The notes: a model not told the origin generated them from the sequence alone. A DNA stretch of 64,000 nt from Streptomyces sp. NBC_00190 (GCF_036203305.1 NZ_CP108132.1:124001-188000); one strand, 5' to 3'. Positions 44,527 to 54,151 are shown, numbered from the stretch's first letter. Numbers and translations are program-made.

Positions 44527-45803
44527 GCCGCCTCCCTTCCGTGGCCGCTTCCGGGGCGGCCGAGAATCAGGGCGCTCTGGAAGCCGCCGAATCCGCTGCC
44601 GACGCTGAGCACGTGGTCCATGCGGTGCTCGCGGGCGGTCACGGGGACGTAGTCGAGGTCGCACTGGGGGTCGGGGACCGAGAGATTCGCGGTCGGCGGC
44701 ACCACTTGATGACGCAGAGCCAGAGCACAGGCGGCCACCTCCAGCGAACCGATCGCACCCAGCGAGTGCCCGATCATCGACTTGATGGAGCTGACCGGGA
44801 TCTCGTACGCGCGCTGTCCCAGGCTCCGCTTGAACGCGGCGGTCTCGTGCCGGTCGTTCTGCTTGGTGCCCGAGCCGTGCGCGTTGATGTAGTCGATGTC
44901 CTCCGGGTTGAGCTGCGCCCGGTCCAGGGCCACCGAGATGGCCTCGGCCATCTCGCGGCCCTCGGGCTTGAGCCCGGTCATGTGGAAGGCGTTGGAGCGG
45001 CTGGCGAAGCCCGCCACCTCGGCGTAGACGGTGGCGCCGCGCAGCCGGGCCGACTCCTCGCTCTCGATGACCAGGACGGCGGAGCCCTCGCCGAGCACGA
45101 AGCCGTCGCGGCGGCCGTCGAAGGGCCGGGAGGCGGCGCCGGGTTCGGCGGTGTTGGGCGTCGTCGCCTTGATGGCGTCGAAGCAGGCGAGGGTGATGGG
45201 CGACAGCGGGGCGTCGGTGGCGCCGGCGATGACGATGTCGGCGGTGCCCTCCTCGATGAGCTGCACGCCGTGGGCGACCGCGTCGAGGCCCGAGGTGCAG
45301 CCGGTGGAGATCAGCGCGACGGGGCCCTCGGCCCCGGCCTGCCAGGCCACTTCGGCGGCCAGCGTGCTGGGGACCATGTAGCCGTACAGGTGCGGGACGC
45401 CGTAGCTGTGGTCGACGAGCCAGTTCTTGCCGCCGTCCGACAGGACGACGTACTCGTCCTCCAGGCCGGTGGTGCAGCCGACGGCGCTGCCGATGCTGAC
45501 GCCGATCCGGCCCGGGTCGCCGGCTCCGAGGTCGATGCCGCTGTCCTCGATCGCCTCGCGGGCGGCGACGACCGCGAACTGGGCGGCCCGGTCCATCCGG
45601 CGGATCTCCTGGGCGCTCAGGCCCGCGGCCACCGGGTCGAAGTCGCACTCGGCGGCGACCCGGGAGCGGAACTTCGACGCGTCGAACAGGCTGATCTCCC
45701 GGGTGGCCGTGCGGCCGTTGGAGAGGAGGTCCCAGTAGGCGTCCCGGCCGATGCCGCCGGGGGCGACGGCGCCGACCCCGGTGATGACGGCTCGACGGCT
45801 CAT
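44523..45803 (-). CDS. KSalpha of aromatic type II PKS
   Basis: A 426-residue ketosynthase. Cys 169 lies in [13 protein letters not shown], His in [13 protein letters not shown] and [13 protein letters not shown]; it ends [13 protein letters not shown]. The sequence is of the aromatic type II class ([23 protein letters not shown]-like segment [20 protein letters not shown]). Coupled by 4-bp overlaps to the cupin gene upstream and the CLF downstream, so the heterodimer is made in equal amounts. Confidence 0.97.
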   Translation of the reverse strand: MSRRAVITGVGAVAPGGIGRDAYWDLLSNGRTATREISLFDASKFRSRVAAECDFDPVAAGLSAQEIRRMDRAAQFAVVAAREAIEDSGIDLGAGDPGRIGVSIGSAVGCTTGLEDEYVVLSDGGKNWLVDHSYGVPHLYGYMVPSTLAAEVAWQAGAEGPVALISTGCTSGLDAVAHGVQLIEEGTADIVIAGATDAPLSPITLACFDAIKATTPNTAEPGAASRPFDGRRDGFVLGEGSAVLVIESEESARLRGATVYAEVAGFASRSNAFHMTGLKPEGREMAEAISVALDRAQLNPEDIDYINAHGSGTKQNDRHETAAFKRSLGQRAYEIPVSSIKSMIGHSLGAIGSLEVAACALALRHQVVPPTANLSVPDPQCDLDYVPVTAREHRMDHVLSVGSGFGGFQSALILGRPGSGHGREAA

Positions 45804-46231
45804 CGGGCCCCTCCGACGTCCGGGTTGGCGCCGCCCTCTACGAGCGGGGCCTCGGTGTCGACGTGGCCGAGCTCCGGACGCGGCGCCAGCGGGGACAGGT
45901 GGAAGACCACCTGCGCCGTCTCCTGGCCGTTGTTGACCAGGCGGTGGCGGACACCGATCGGGACGAGCAGCGAGTCGCCGGGGCCGATGCGCACCGGCTC
46001 CCCGTCGAGGGTGATCTCCAGCTCGCCGGAGACGACGTGCAGGAACTCCTCGGAGTACGGGTGCAGGTGCTCGGTGACGTACTCGCCGCCTCCCAGGCGC
46101 AGCGTGCCGCCGAAGCCGGAGGTGCAGCCGACCGTGCGCGGGCTGAGGGTGATCCGGATGTCGCCGCCGCGCTTGCGGTTGGAGACGACCTCTTCCAGGT
46201 TGACCTTGGTGGGGGTGGCGGAGGTGGTCAT
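45800..46231 (-). CDS. Cupin-domain cyclase-like protein
   Basis: A 143-residue single-cupin protein. [21 protein letters not shown] gives the metal-binding HxH...E and the second His lies in [13 protein letters not shown]. Cupins of this type accompany KSalpha in pentangular pathways and take part in later-ring cyclisation. It overlaps both neighbours by ATGA (45800-45803, 46228-46231). Confidence 0.9.
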   Translation of the reverse strand: MTTSATPTKVNLEEVVSNRKRGGDIRITLSPRTVGCTSGFGGTLRLGGGEYVTEHLHPYSEEFLHVVSGELEITLDGEPVRIGPGDSLLVPIGVRHRLVNNGQETAQVVFHLSPLAPRPELGHVDTEAPLVEGGANPDVGGAR

Positions 46232-46599
46232 CGGGCGCCGCCCAGGTTCGGGGCGGACGGCGGGGTGATGGCGACGCCGCTCTCCGGGGTCCAGGAGTAG
46301 AACGGGACGGCCATCGCGTCGCGCGGCTCGCGCCAGTTCGGGTCGTACGGGGAGATGAACTCCTGCAGCCGGGTGTTGATGTCGTTGTACAGCGGGTGGC
46401 TGCGCGCCTTGTAGAGGTTCGGGCCGATGTCCTGCTCCGCCTCGACGAGGTGGAAGTACAGGTCGTGGAAGGCGAACAGGGTCCGCCTGGAGACGCCCAC
46501 CATGTGCGGCAGGTCGGTGTTGTCCGAATCCGCGAAGACCTTGGCGACGCCTTCGGCGTCGGCGAGTCCCATCCTCGCCACGATCAGTGTGCGGTGCAC
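46228..46599 (-). CDS. TcmI-type polyketide cyclase
   Basis: A 123-residue ferredoxin-fold cyclase. [42 protein letters not shown] and the ending [12 protein letters not shown] are typical of the PdmK/TcmI family that closes the last rings of pentangular products. It is the first gene of the nine-gene minimal-PKS operon. A tandem heptamer array (46649-46677) lies 50-78 bp upstream. Confidence 0.95.
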   Translation of the reverse strand: MHRTLIVARMGLADAEGVAKVFADSDNTDLPHMVGVSRRTLFAFHDLYFHLVEAEQDIGPNLYKARSHPLYNDINTRLQEFISPYDPNWREPRDAMAVPFYSWTPESGVAITPPSAPNLGGAR

Positions 46600-46648
46600 G
46601 TTGCCCTCCTGGCTTCCTCGGTCGTTGACTCACCCTCGCGGGTGCGTC

Positions 46649-46677
46649 TCGAAGCTGTCTTGAAACGATCTGGACCG
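46649..46677. promoter_or_regulatory. SARP-like heptamer array, minimal-PKS operon
   Basis: Plus-strand heptamers TCGAAGC (46649), TTGAAAC (46660) and TGGACCG (46671), exactly 11 bp apart, 50-78 bp upstream of the cyclase gene that heads the operon. The layout matches SARP activator sites at the -35 region. Confidence 0.6.
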
Positions 46678-46690
46678 GCGGCCCGCACGG

Positions 46691-48568
46691 TCAGAGCCGC
46701 AGGTCGATCCGGTACTCGGTCAGCCAGGTCTCGAGCTGCAGCACCATTTCCATGCTGGCCCGCTCCACCCAGGCGAAGGCGCCCTGCGGGGAGCCGTCGG
46801 CGGTCAGGGCGTCGGCGGACGCCGAGGTGTCGAGCAGGCCCGCGACGGCGGCGCTGCGGTCGGTGGCCAGTTCGACGAACCGGCGGCGCACGAAGTCCCC
46901 GTAGGCCGCTTCCTGGGTGGTCGGGTAGGCGCTCTTCTTGCGGTGCAGCACCGCGTCGGGGAGCAGGTCGGCCACCGCGGAGCGCAGCAGGCTCTTCTCC
47001 ACGCCGTCCACCCGCTTGAGGGCGGCCGGCACGTTGTAGACGTACTCGACGAGCGCCCGGTCGCAGAACGGCGGCCGCAGCTGCACGCCGTGCGCCATGC
47101 TCATGCGGTCGGCGCGGTCGAGGTGGGTGGGCGCCCAGCGGGTCAGGGCGAGGTAGGTGACCTCGCGCGCCCGGCGCTCCTCGGGGGAGTCGCCCTCGAC
47201 GTGCGGGACCTCGGTGAGGGCGTCGCGGTAGTGCTGGTCGGCGTAGCCGAGGAAGTCGAGCTCCTTGCGCAGCTGCCGGTCGATCATGGAGGTGCCCAGG
47301 CCGCCCGCCGCGGCGTCGTGGCTGCGTTCGAAGTTGACCCACGGGAAGGTCTGCGAGTTGCTGTGCTGGGGGTCGTAGGCCCAGAAGTAGCCGTTGAAGA
47401 CCTCGTCGGCGGTCTCGCCGGAGAGCACGGCGGCGAAGCCCGCCTCGCGCAGCCGGGCGAAGAACTGGATGAGGGAGACGTCCATGTCGCCGAGCGGGGA
47501 CGGGGCGTCCTGGCCGCGCAGGGCCGCGGCGTGCACCTCGGGGTCGGTGAGGGCGGCCGTGTCGAGGAGGATCTCGCGGTGCTGCGAGCCGATGTGCTGC
47601 GAGGCGAGCGCCGCGTAGGGGGCGTCGGGCGTGGAGCGCATCGTGGGGTGCGGCTCGAAGTTCTCGGTGTAGCCGGTGAAGTTCACCGAGAAGCTCTGCA
47701 GCGGGCCGCCGCCGGCGCCGGTGAGCGTCTTGTGGGCGAGCGCGGTCAGGGCGCTGGAGTCGATGCCGCCGGAGAGCATGGCGCCGACGGGGACGTCGGC
47801 GCGCAGGTGCGAGGCGACGGCGTCGGCGAGCAGCCCGCGGACGGTGGTGATGGTGTCTTCGAGGCTGTCGGTGTGCTGCCGGGCGGGCAGCGACCAGTAG
47901 CGCTGCTCCTGGCTGCCGGGGCGGCGCACGACGAGCACGTGGCCGGGGACGACCTCGCGCATGCCGCGGTAGACGGAGGTGCCGGGCTTGCGGCTGTGCG
48001 CGAACAGCTCGCGCAGGCCGTCGGCGTCGACGATCGGGGCCACGTACGGGTGGGCGAGGATCGCCTTGGGCTCGGAGCCGAACAGCACGCCGGTGGGGGT
48101 CGGGTAGTAGCTGAGCGGCTTCACGCCGAGGCGGTCGCGGGCCAGCAGGAGCTCCTGGCTGCGCACGTCCCACAGGGCGATCGCGAAGAGGCCCTCGAGG
48201 TGGGTGAGGAAGTCGGTGCCCCACTCCAGGTAGGCATGCAGGGCGGTCTCGCCGTCGCCGCCGCCGGTGAACCGGTGGCCCTTGGAGGCCAGTTCGGCAC
48301 GCAGCTCGGGGTGGTTGGTGACGGTCCCGTCGAGGGTGAGGACGGCGACGGTGGTGCCGCCTTCGGTGGCGAAGACGGCCGGCTGCCCGCCGGTCTCCGT
48401 CACGTCGAGGAGGGCCAGGCGCCGGTGGGCGAGCGCGGCATGGCCCTCGGCCCAGATGCCCTGGCCGTCGGGGCCGCGGTGGGCGAGGGTGGCCGCCATG
48501 GTCTCGACGACGGCGGCCTCCGGGGACAGGTCCCGCTCGAAGTCGACCCAGCCAGCGATTGCGCTCAT
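46691..48568 (-). CDS. Asparagine-synthetase-like amide ligase with altered glutaminase site
   Basis: A 625-residue AsnB-type protein. The synthetase domain has the PP-loop GAMLSGGIDSSALTAL near 265 and ends DRADRMSMAHGVQLRPPF. The N-terminal domain begins MSAIAGWVDF, so Ser replaces the nucleophilic Cys that should follow Met, and the GEIYN-type motif reads DGTVTNHPEL. It should therefore not release ammonia from glutamine in the normal way. Related enzymes (PdmN, FdmV, XanA types) form amides or lactams on pentangular polyketides. Here the acceptor may be free ammonia or an amine. Coupled to the DDN-like gene (ATGA). Confidence 0.9.
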   Translation of the reverse strand: MSAIAGWVDFERDLSPEAAVVETMAATLAHRGPDGQGIWAEGHAALAHRRLALLDVTETGGQPAVFATEGGTTVAVLTLDGTVTNHPELRAELASKGHRFTGGGDGETALHAYLEWGTDFLTHLEGLFAIALWDVRSQELLLARDRLGVKPLSYYPTPTGVLFGSEPKAILAHPYVAPIVDADGLRELFAHSRKPGTSVYRGMREVVPGHVLVVRRPGSQEQRYWSLPARQHTDSLEDTITTVRGLLADAVASHLRADVPVGAMLSGGIDSSALTALAHKTLTGAGGGPLQSFSVNFTGYTENFEPHPTMRSTPDAPYAALASQHIGSQHREILLDTAALTDPEVHAAALRGQDAPSPLGDMDVSLIQFFARLREAGFAAVLSGETADEVFNGYFWAYDPQHSNSQTFPWVNFERSHDAAAGGLGTSMIDRQLRKELDFLGYADQHYRDALTEVPHVEGDSPEERRAREVTYLALTRWAPTHLDRADRMSMAHGVQLRPPFCDRALVEYVYNVPAALKRVDGVEKSLLRSAVADLLPDAVLHRKKSAYPTTQEAAYGDFVRRRFVELATDRSAAVAGLLDTSASADALTADGSPQGAFAWVERASMEMVLQLETWLTEYRIDLRL

Positions 48569-49116
48569 CGGGAGGTCCTCTCATTCATGGCGAGTTCGGT
48601 GGTGTCGCTGGTGGTGGCCGTCACGGCGACCAGGGCGAGCGGAATGCCGGCGACGGCGGCCCGGAAGTCGTCCAGGGTGGGCGCGGGGCCGTCCTCGGCG
48701 ACGAGGATGCCGAGGCGGCGGTGGGCGGCCTCGGCGCCGTAGCGCTCGTACAGCTCCAGGTAGCCGCGGGCCGTGCGCTCGGGGTCGGTGACGAGCTCGA
48801 AGCGGACCGGCTCGCGGCGGCCGCGCCAGGTGAGCTCGCCGTCGGCGCCGCCGGCGAAGTTGTGGCGCCAGGCGCTGCCGGTGGCGATGACGAGGCCGTC
48901 GGCGAGGCGGTGCACGCCCGCGGGCACCGTGTGCGCGCCGCCGCTGCGCCGGCCGGTGAAATGCAGCAGGGCGAGGTGTTCGGCGACCGGGCCGGGGTCG
49001 GGCCGGGAGAGGATCGCGATCATGCGGGCGTTGGCGGCGGCGCGGTCCTCGGCGCCGGGCAGGGCCCGGGCGACGCGGGGGGCGCCTTCGAGCGCCTGCC
49101 CGGGGGCGGCCGTCAT
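48565..49116 (-). CDS. DDN-family deazaflavin (F420)-dependent nitroreductase-like protein
   Basis: A 183-residue split-barrel protein. ALLHFTGRRSGGAHTVPAGVH, LVIATGSAWRHNFAGG and WRGRREPVRFELV are the usual elements of the Ddn family, which binds F420H2 or flavin and reduces quinones or enones. Its substrate here is probably a quinone of the aromatic product. It overlaps both neighbours by 4 bp. Confidence 0.85.
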   Translation of the reverse strand: MTAAPGQALEGAPRVARALPGAEDRAAANARMIAILSRPDPGPVAEHLALLHFTGRRSGGAHTVPAGVHRLADGLVIATGSAWRHNFAGGADGELTWRGRREPVRFELVTDPERTARGYLELYERYGAEAAHRRLGILVAEDGPAPTLDDFRAAVAGIPLALVAVTATTSDTTELAMNERTSR

Positions 49117-49589
49117 GAGAGCACCACCGCGGCGGCCGTCAGGGTGCAGCCGGCGATGGCGAAGCAGGTGCGCACCAGGTGCCAGTCGCGCCACTGGGTG
49201 CGCGGGTCCTGCCAGTCGGGACCCAGGTCCTCGGGCTGCGTCTTCTTGACCCGGTTGTTGATGGGTACGTTGCGGGTCTGCGAGACGATGGCGACGCCGG
49301 TCATGGCCAGGGCCGCGGCGATGAACAGGGCCCGCGGACCGGTCTCGTCGGCACGCACGGCGAAGACCACGTCGACGACGACGGAGCCGGTCACGATGAA
49401 CGGCATGAAGCGGTCGTACCGCTTGCCGAGCAGTTTGTGGGTGTCGACGTAACGGTCCGGGGTCATCGCGATCAGGGCGGGCATGACGCTGACCGCCACG
49501 GCGAAGAGCACGCCCGCCACCAGCCCGGTGCCCAGCAGCACCAGCACACTCAGGGTTTCCAGCACGGCCCGAGGCCTCCCGTCCAGCAT
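49113..49589 (-). CDS. DUF1772 anthrone-oxygenase-like membrane protein
   Basis: A 158-residue protein with four hydrophobic helices (VLETLSVLVLLGTGLVAGVL, FMPFIVTGSVVVDVVFAV, LFIAAALAMTGVAIV, CFAIAGCTLTAAAVV), of the DUF1772 family that includes fungal anthrone oxygenases. Motif RNVPINNRVK is conserved. It may oxidise anthrone to anthraquinone. ATG 49589 is taken; GTG near 49562 also fits. First gene of a three-gene unit with DDN-like and amide-ligase genes; heptamer array 49628-49656 lies upstream. Confidence 0.88.
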   Translation of the reverse strand: MLDGRPRAVLETLSVLVLLGTGLVAGVLFAVAVSVMPALIAMTPDRYVDTHKLLGKRYDRFMPFIVTGSVVVDVVFAVRADETGPRALFIAAALAMTGVAIVSQTRNVPINNRVKKTQPEDLGPDWQDPRTQWRDWHLVRTCFAIAGCTLTAAAVVLS

Positions 49590-49627
49590 GGATCGTCAAC
49601 AGCGGTACGAAGGTTTTCAGCCGGGGC

Positions 49628-49656
49628 TCGCGCGCCGCTTGAAGCGGTCTGGACGC
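49628..49656. promoter_or_regulatory. SARP-like heptamer array, DUF1772 promoter
   Basis: TCGCGCG (49628), TTGAAGC (49639) and TGGACGC (49650), each 11 bp apart on the plus strand, 39-67 bp upstream of the leftward gene at 49589. It lies in the 205-bp gap shared with the rightward FAD hydroxylase at 49795 and could serve both. Confidence 0.55.
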
Positions 49657-49794
49657 GGCCGGCGCCCGGCGTCACGGGTGGTGGCGGGTGCGTTCGAGGT
49701 CCGAGCGGTCCTCTAGCCGGGCCGTGTTGGCTGGCCGGGAGTGTCCGGAACCGCATGGAGACGGCAGCGGCATCGAGAACAAGGAGCACATCCG

Positions 49795-51384
49795 ATGGCG
49801 GAGCAAACCGACGTACTGATCGTGGGCGGCAGCATGGTGGGGCTGGCCCAGGCGCTGTTCCTCGCGCAGCAGGGCATACGGCCGGTCCTCGTCGAGCGGC
49901 ACACGCACATCTCGGCGCACCCCCGGGCCCAGGCGGCCAGCCCCCGCACGATGGAGCTGATGCGCGCGCTGGGCCTGGAGCAAGCCGTGCGCGCGCAGGA
50001 GAACCCGCACGCGCAGTACGGCGACATCCTGCAGGTGCAGTCGCTGACGGGCGCCGAACTGGGCCGGTTCGACGGTCCCTTCCGCCACGACCCGAACGAG
50101 GTCAGCACGACCGGCTGGACCCTGATCGGCCAGGACCGCTTCGAGCCGGTGCTGCGCGCGAAGGCCGAGGAGCTGGGGGCGGACATCCGCTTCGCCACCG
50201 AGCTGGTGAGCTACGAGCAGGACGAGGACGGGGTCAGCGCGGTCCTGCGGGACGTGCGGCACGGCACCGAGACCGAGGTCCGCGCCAAGTACCTGGTCGC
50301 GGCGGACGGGGTCCGCAGCGAGATCCGCGAGGGCCTGGGCATCGGCACGCACGGCCAGGGCGTCTTCGGCCGCCAGATGAACGTCATCTTCCACGCCGCG
50401 CTCGACGAGTACGTCGCGGGCCGCGAGTTCTTCCTCTGCTTCGTCAGCAACGACAAGGTCAAGGGCGTGCTCGGCCGGCTCGACAACGCGGACCGCTGGG
50501 TGCTGGCGCCGAGCCTGCCGCCGGAGGAGACCCACGCCGAGTACTCCGAGGAGGACTGCATCGCGATGGTGCGCGCCGCGGTCGGCGTGCCTGACCTGGA
50601 CGTGGCGGTGGAGTCGAGCACCAGCTGGGAGATCGCGGCGCGGATCGCCGACCGGTTCCGCTCCGGCCGGGTGCTGCTGGCCGGCGACGCGGCCCACATC
50701 ATGCCGCCCACCGGCGGTTTCGGCGGCAACATGGGCGTGCAGGACGCGCACAACCTGGCGTGGAAGCTGGCTCTGGTGCTGCGCGGGCAGGCCGGCCCTG
50801 AGCTGCTGGACAGCTACGAGGAGGAGCGGGTCCCGGTCGCCGAGTTCACCACCGAGCAGGGCGTCATCCGCTACCTGCAGCGCAGCGGCCTGGACGAGGA
50901 GGCCGCGGCCCGCCACCGCCCGGAGACCACGGTGCTGTTCGGCCACGTCTACCGCTCGGGCGCGGTGCTGTCCGAGCCGGGCGACGACGACGGCGCCCCG
51001 GTCGAGGACCCGACCCAGCCGTCGGGCCGCCCCGGCACCCGGGCCCCGCACTTCGAGCTGCGCTCCGGCGGCGGCGACGCGCCGCTGCACGACACGCTGA
51101 CGGGCGGCTGGCGGCTGCTGGCCGGGCCCGACAGCGGGCTGTGGGAGCGGGCGGCGGGCCAGGTCTCCCGGCTCACCGGCATCGACGTCGCCTTCCACCG
51201 GGTGGGCGGCGAGGAGCCGGCCGAGGTCGTCGAGGAGTTCCTGAAGAAGTACGGGATCACGGCCACCGGCGCCGCGCTGGTCCGCCCGGACGGGTTCGTG
51301 GCCTGGCGGGCGGCCGAGGAGCCCGCGGACCCGGCGGTCGAACTGTCGGCGGTCGTCCACCGGGTGCTGTCGCGCACGGTCTGA
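49795..51384 (+). CDS. FAD-dependent aromatic hydroxylase, copy 1
   Basis: A 529-residue flavin monooxygenase of the PgaE/aromatic-polyketide class. VLIVGGSMVGLAQALFLAQQ binds ADP of FAD, LVAADGVRS is the DG motif, and VLLAGDAAHIMPPTGGFGG the second FAD-binding motif. The C-terminal thioredoxin-like domain (ATGAALVRPDGFVAWRAAE) is complete. It hydroxylates a polycyclic phenol with NAD(P)H and O2. It is the only rightward oxygenase in this part. ATG 49795 follows AAGGAG. Confidence 0.94.
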   Translation: MAEQTDVLIVGGSMVGLAQALFLAQQGIRPVLVERHTHISAHPRAQAASPRTMELMRALGLEQAVRAQENPHAQYGDILQVQSLTGAELGRFDGPFRHDPNEVSTTGWTLIGQDRFEPVLRAKAEELGADIRFATELVSYEQDEDGVSAVLRDVRHGTETEVRAKYLVAADGVRSEIREGLGIGTHGQGVFGRQMNVIFHAALDEYVAGREFFLCFVSNDKVKGVLGRLDNADRWVLAPSLPPEETHAEYSEEDCIAMVRAAVGVPDLDVAVESSTSWEIAARIADRFRSGRVLLAGDAAHIMPPTGGFGGNMGVQDAHNLAWKLALVLRGQAGPELLDSYEEERVPVAEFTTEQGVIRYLQRSGLDEEAAARHRPETTVLFGHVYRSGAVLSEPGDDDGAPVEDPTQPSGRPGTRAPHFELRSGGGDAPLHDTLTGGWRLLAGPDSGLWERAAGQVSRLTGIDVAFHRVGGEEPAEVVEEFLKKYGITATGAALVRPDGFVAWRAAEEPADPAVELSAVVHRVLSRTV

Positions 51385-51405
51385 CAGCAGCGCTCACAGC
51401 GGAAG

Positions 51406-51449
51406 ACGACTCGGCGCGCCTCCCGGATCCGGGAGGCGCGCCGAGTCGT
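51406..51449. terminator. Bidirectional terminator, perfect palindrome
   Basis: A 44-bp perfect palindrome (two 22-bp arms centred at 51427/51428), between the convergent hydroxylase genes ending at 51384 and 51468. The left arm begins ACGACTCGGCGCGCC. Confidence 0.88.
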
Positions 51450-51467
51450 TGCGGGCAGAGCCCGGGG

Positions 51468-53072
51468 TCAGTCCAGCGACAGGATCTGGCGCAGCAGGCC
51501 GGTCACGGTCTGCGCTACGTCTCCTTCGGGGCCGGCCTGGGAGCGCCAGGCGACGAAGCCGTCGGGGCGGACGAGGACGGCGCCGCCCTCGGAGACCCCG
51601 TACCGCTCCTTGAAGGTGTCCTCGGTGTCGGCGTAGTCGCCGCCCTCGCCGATGCCGCGGACCGTCAGCACCAGGCCGAGCTCGCGTCCGGCCGCGGTGG
51701 CGGCGGCCCACGGGGCGGTGGGGCCGGCGGTCAGCAGGGTGAAGCCGACCGGGAAGAGGTCGACGGTCGAGAACGGGCCGTGCTCACCGGTGACGAGCAC
51801 GTGCGGGGCGCGCGAGCCGGGGCGGCCGCTGGGCTTGTCCGGGTCCTCGGTGACGGTCCACAGATCCGGGTCCTCGCCAGCGAACGCGCCCGCCGGGTAG
51901 GCGTAGCCGAAGGTCATCGTGGTCTCGTCGACCAGGTCCTTGGCGACGTCCTGGAACTGCTTGCCCTCGCGGACCGCGAAGCGCAGCATGGCCTGGCGCA
52001 CGGTCTCCTCGGCGACCGCGCGTCGCTCGGAGTCGTACGAGGCCAGCAGCCCCTGACCGGCCTTGCCCGCCAGCACCAGGGCCAGCTTCCAGGCCAGGTT
52101 GTACGCGTCCTGGATGCCGGTGCTGGCGCCGAAGGCGCCGGTGGGCGGCATGACGTGCGCGGCGTCACCGGCTATGAGGAAGCGGCCCGCGGTGAACGTG
52201 TCGGCGACGCGCGCCGAGATGTCCCAGGCGGGCATGTTGACCGACTCGATGGTCAGTTCCAGGTCGGGGACGCCGACGGCGGCCCGGACCAGTTCGACGC
52301 AGCGCTCGGGGGTGAAGTCGTCGGCGCTCTGCCCCTTGTCGGGGAAGAAGGAGACGTTGATGACCCACTTGCGGTCGTTGTCGATCGGGATGATCGTGCC
52401 GCGCACCTCGGGGTTGTTGACGTAGGCGGCGATGATCTTCCGGCCGCGCAGGGCCTCTTCCAGGTCGGCGTCGAAGAAGAAGCTGACCAGGTTGGTGAGG
52501 GTGCCGCGGCCGTGGGATCCGATGTCCAGCAGTTCGCGGACGGGGCTGCGGCTGCCGTCGGCGGCGACGAGGTACTCGGCGCGCAGCGTGTAGCTCTCGC
52601 CGGTGCCGGCGTCGGTGAGCGTGGCGCTCACCCCGTCGGCCTCCTCGGTGACGGCGTCGAGGCGGGTGTGGAAGCGCAGGTCGACGCCGACCTCCTCGGC
52701 CCGCTTGCGCAGGATGGGCTCGAGCTGGTTCTGGTCGATCAGCGTCCACTGGGCGGGGCTGATGCGGCTGATGTCCTCGATGGAGGCGTTGGGCATCCGG
52801 ACCCGCTCGTTGCCCGCGAGGGTCTCGACGTGGATCAGGTCGGTGTTGCCGGAGATCGGCGAACGTCCGGCCTTGACCCGGTCCTCCATGCCCACCGCGC
52901 GGTACAGCTCCATGGTGCGCGGGTTGATGGCACGGGCCTTGGGGTGCGTGGAGGTGCCGGGGTGGCGCTCCACCAGCGTGGCCTTCACCCCGTGGTGGGC
53001 GAGGAACACGGCGGCGGACAGGCCCGCGAGGCCGCCGCCGACGATGAGTACGGGCACCTTCTCCTGGCTCAT
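51468..53072 (-). CDS. FAD-dependent aromatic hydroxylase, copy 2
   Basis: A 534-residue flavin monooxygenase. VLIVGGGLAGLSAAVFLAHH, LVAADGSRSPVREL and FLIAGDAAHVMPPTGAFG are the FAD motifs; the C-terminal thioredoxin-like domain has EGGAVLVRPDGFVAWRSQ. It is related to copies 1 and 4 and differs more from copy 3. ATG 53072 follows AAGGAATCACC. An in-frame ATG at 53123 would overlap the methyltransferase stop by ATGA, so either start is possible. Confidence 0.93.
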   Translation of the reverse strand: MSQEKVPVLIVGGGLAGLSAAVFLAHHGVKATLVERHPGTSTHPKARAINPRTMELYRAVGMEDRVKAGRSPISGNTDLIHVETLAGNERVRMPNASIEDISRISPAQWTLIDQNQLEPILRKRAEEVGVDLRFHTRLDAVTEEADGVSATLTDAGTGESYTLRAEYLVAADGSRSPVRELLDIGSHGRGTLTNLVSFFFDADLEEALRGRKIIAAYVNNPEVRGTIIPIDNDRKWVINVSFFPDKGQSADDFTPERCVELVRAAVGVPDLELTIESVNMPAWDISARVADTFTAGRFLIAGDAAHVMPPTGAFGASTGIQDAYNLAWKLALVLAGKAGQGLLASYDSERRAVAEETVRQAMLRFAVREGKQFQDVAKDLVDETTMTFGYAYPAGAFAGEDPDLWTVTEDPDKPSGRPGSRAPHVLVTGEHGPFSTVDLFPVGFTLLTAGPTAPWAAATAAGRELGLVLTVRGIGEGGDYADTEDTFKERYGVSEGGAVLVRPDGFVAWRSQAGPEGDVAQTVTGLLRQILSLD

Positions 53073-53119
53073 GGTGATTCCTTGGGTGGTCGGGGCGGCG
53101 GACGGCTCCGTGTGGGCGG

Positions 53120-54151
53120 TCATCGGGTCGCGGTCACCAGCGTGTGCGTGCCGAGCAGCGGCTCGGCGGCGACGGCGGTGAATCCGGCCTCGGTGAGCCA
53201 GGTGCGGACGTCGTCGATGCGGTACTCCGAGCCGTCCTGGCTGACGAGGCGCATGTGGAGGCTGGAGAGCAGGCGCTCGGCGTTGCGGCGCTCGTCGTCG
53301 ATCATCCGGTCGTAGATGAGGACCTGGCCGCCGGGGTTGACGGAGGCGAAGACGCGGCGCAGCAGTTCCTGCCTGCGGTCGGTGTCGAAGCCGTGCAGGA
53401 TGTGGCCGAGCACGATGACGTCGGCCTTCGGGATGTCGTCCGCGAAGAAGTCGCCGCCGGTGAACTCGACCCGGTCGCCGAGGCCGAGGCGGGTGGTGTG
53501 CTCGGTGAACAGCGGGCGGGTGCGCTCCAGGTCGAACACGCCGGCCTTCAGGTGCGGGTGCTCCTTGACCAGGACGGAGGCGAGGTTGCCGCGCGCGCCG
53601 CCGAGGTCGATGAAGGAGGAGTGCCGGCTCCAGTCGATGCTGCCGGCGAGCTCGATGCCCATCCGGTCGCTGTACGCGTCGAGACCGGCGAAGAAGCGCT
53701 TCATCTTCTCGGGGTCGTTGTGCGTGTTCCCGACGAAGCCGCCCTTGTCGGGGTCGAGGTGCTGCGGGGCGCCGGTGGTCAGCGCCTCGGTGAGCCGGCC
53801 CCAGGTGCCGTACAGGGTCTCGTTGGTCAGCTCGACGAAGCCGCCGAGGTAGGTGGAGGTGCCGGGCACCAGGTACGCCTGGGCCAGCGGCCCGTTGCTG
53901 TACTGGTCGCCGGTACGCTCCAGCAGGCCGAGACCGGCCAGCGCGTCCAGGAAGTCGGCGGCCATGCGCGGGTGCAGGCCGGACGCGGCGGCGATGTGGT
54001 CCGCGCCGGCCGGTCCCTCGGCGAGGGCGCCGAACACGCCGAGCGTCACGGCGCTGTGCAGCACCTTGGCCGCGCAGTCCGCGATGGTCAGCTTGATCAG
54101 CGGACCGGGGTCGACCGCCGCGGCCGTCGTACGGTCATCGGTCGTTGTCAC
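53120..54151 (-). CDS. SAM-dependent O-methyltransferase
   Basis: A 343-residue class I enzyme of the polyketide O-methyltransferase type. The N-terminal dimerisation domain (LIKLTIADCAAKVLHSAVTLG; DHIAAASGLHPRMAADFLDAL) is followed by the SAM site (FIDLGGARGNLASVLVKEHP) and IVLGHILHGFDTDRRQELL. It methylates a phenolic hydroxyl. First gene of a two-gene unit with hydroxylase copy 2; heptamers at 54216-54244 lie upstream. Confidence 0.92.
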   Translation of the reverse strand: MTTTDDRTTAAAVDPGPLIKLTIADCAAKVLHSAVTLGVFGALAEGPAGADHIAAASGLHPRMAADFLDALAGLGLLERTGDQYSNGPLAQAYLVPGTSTYLGGFVELTNETLYGTWGRLTEALTTGAPQHLDPDKGGFVGNTHNDPEKMKRFFAGLDAYSDRMGIELAGSIDWSRHSSFIDLGGARGNLASVLVKEHPHLKAGVFDLERTRPLFTEHTTRLGLGDRVEFTGGDFFADDIPKADVIVLGHILHGFDTDRRQELLRRVFASVNPGGQVLIYDRMIDDERRNAERLLSSLHMRLVSQDGSEYRIDDVRTWLTEAGFTAVAAEPLLGTHTLVTATR

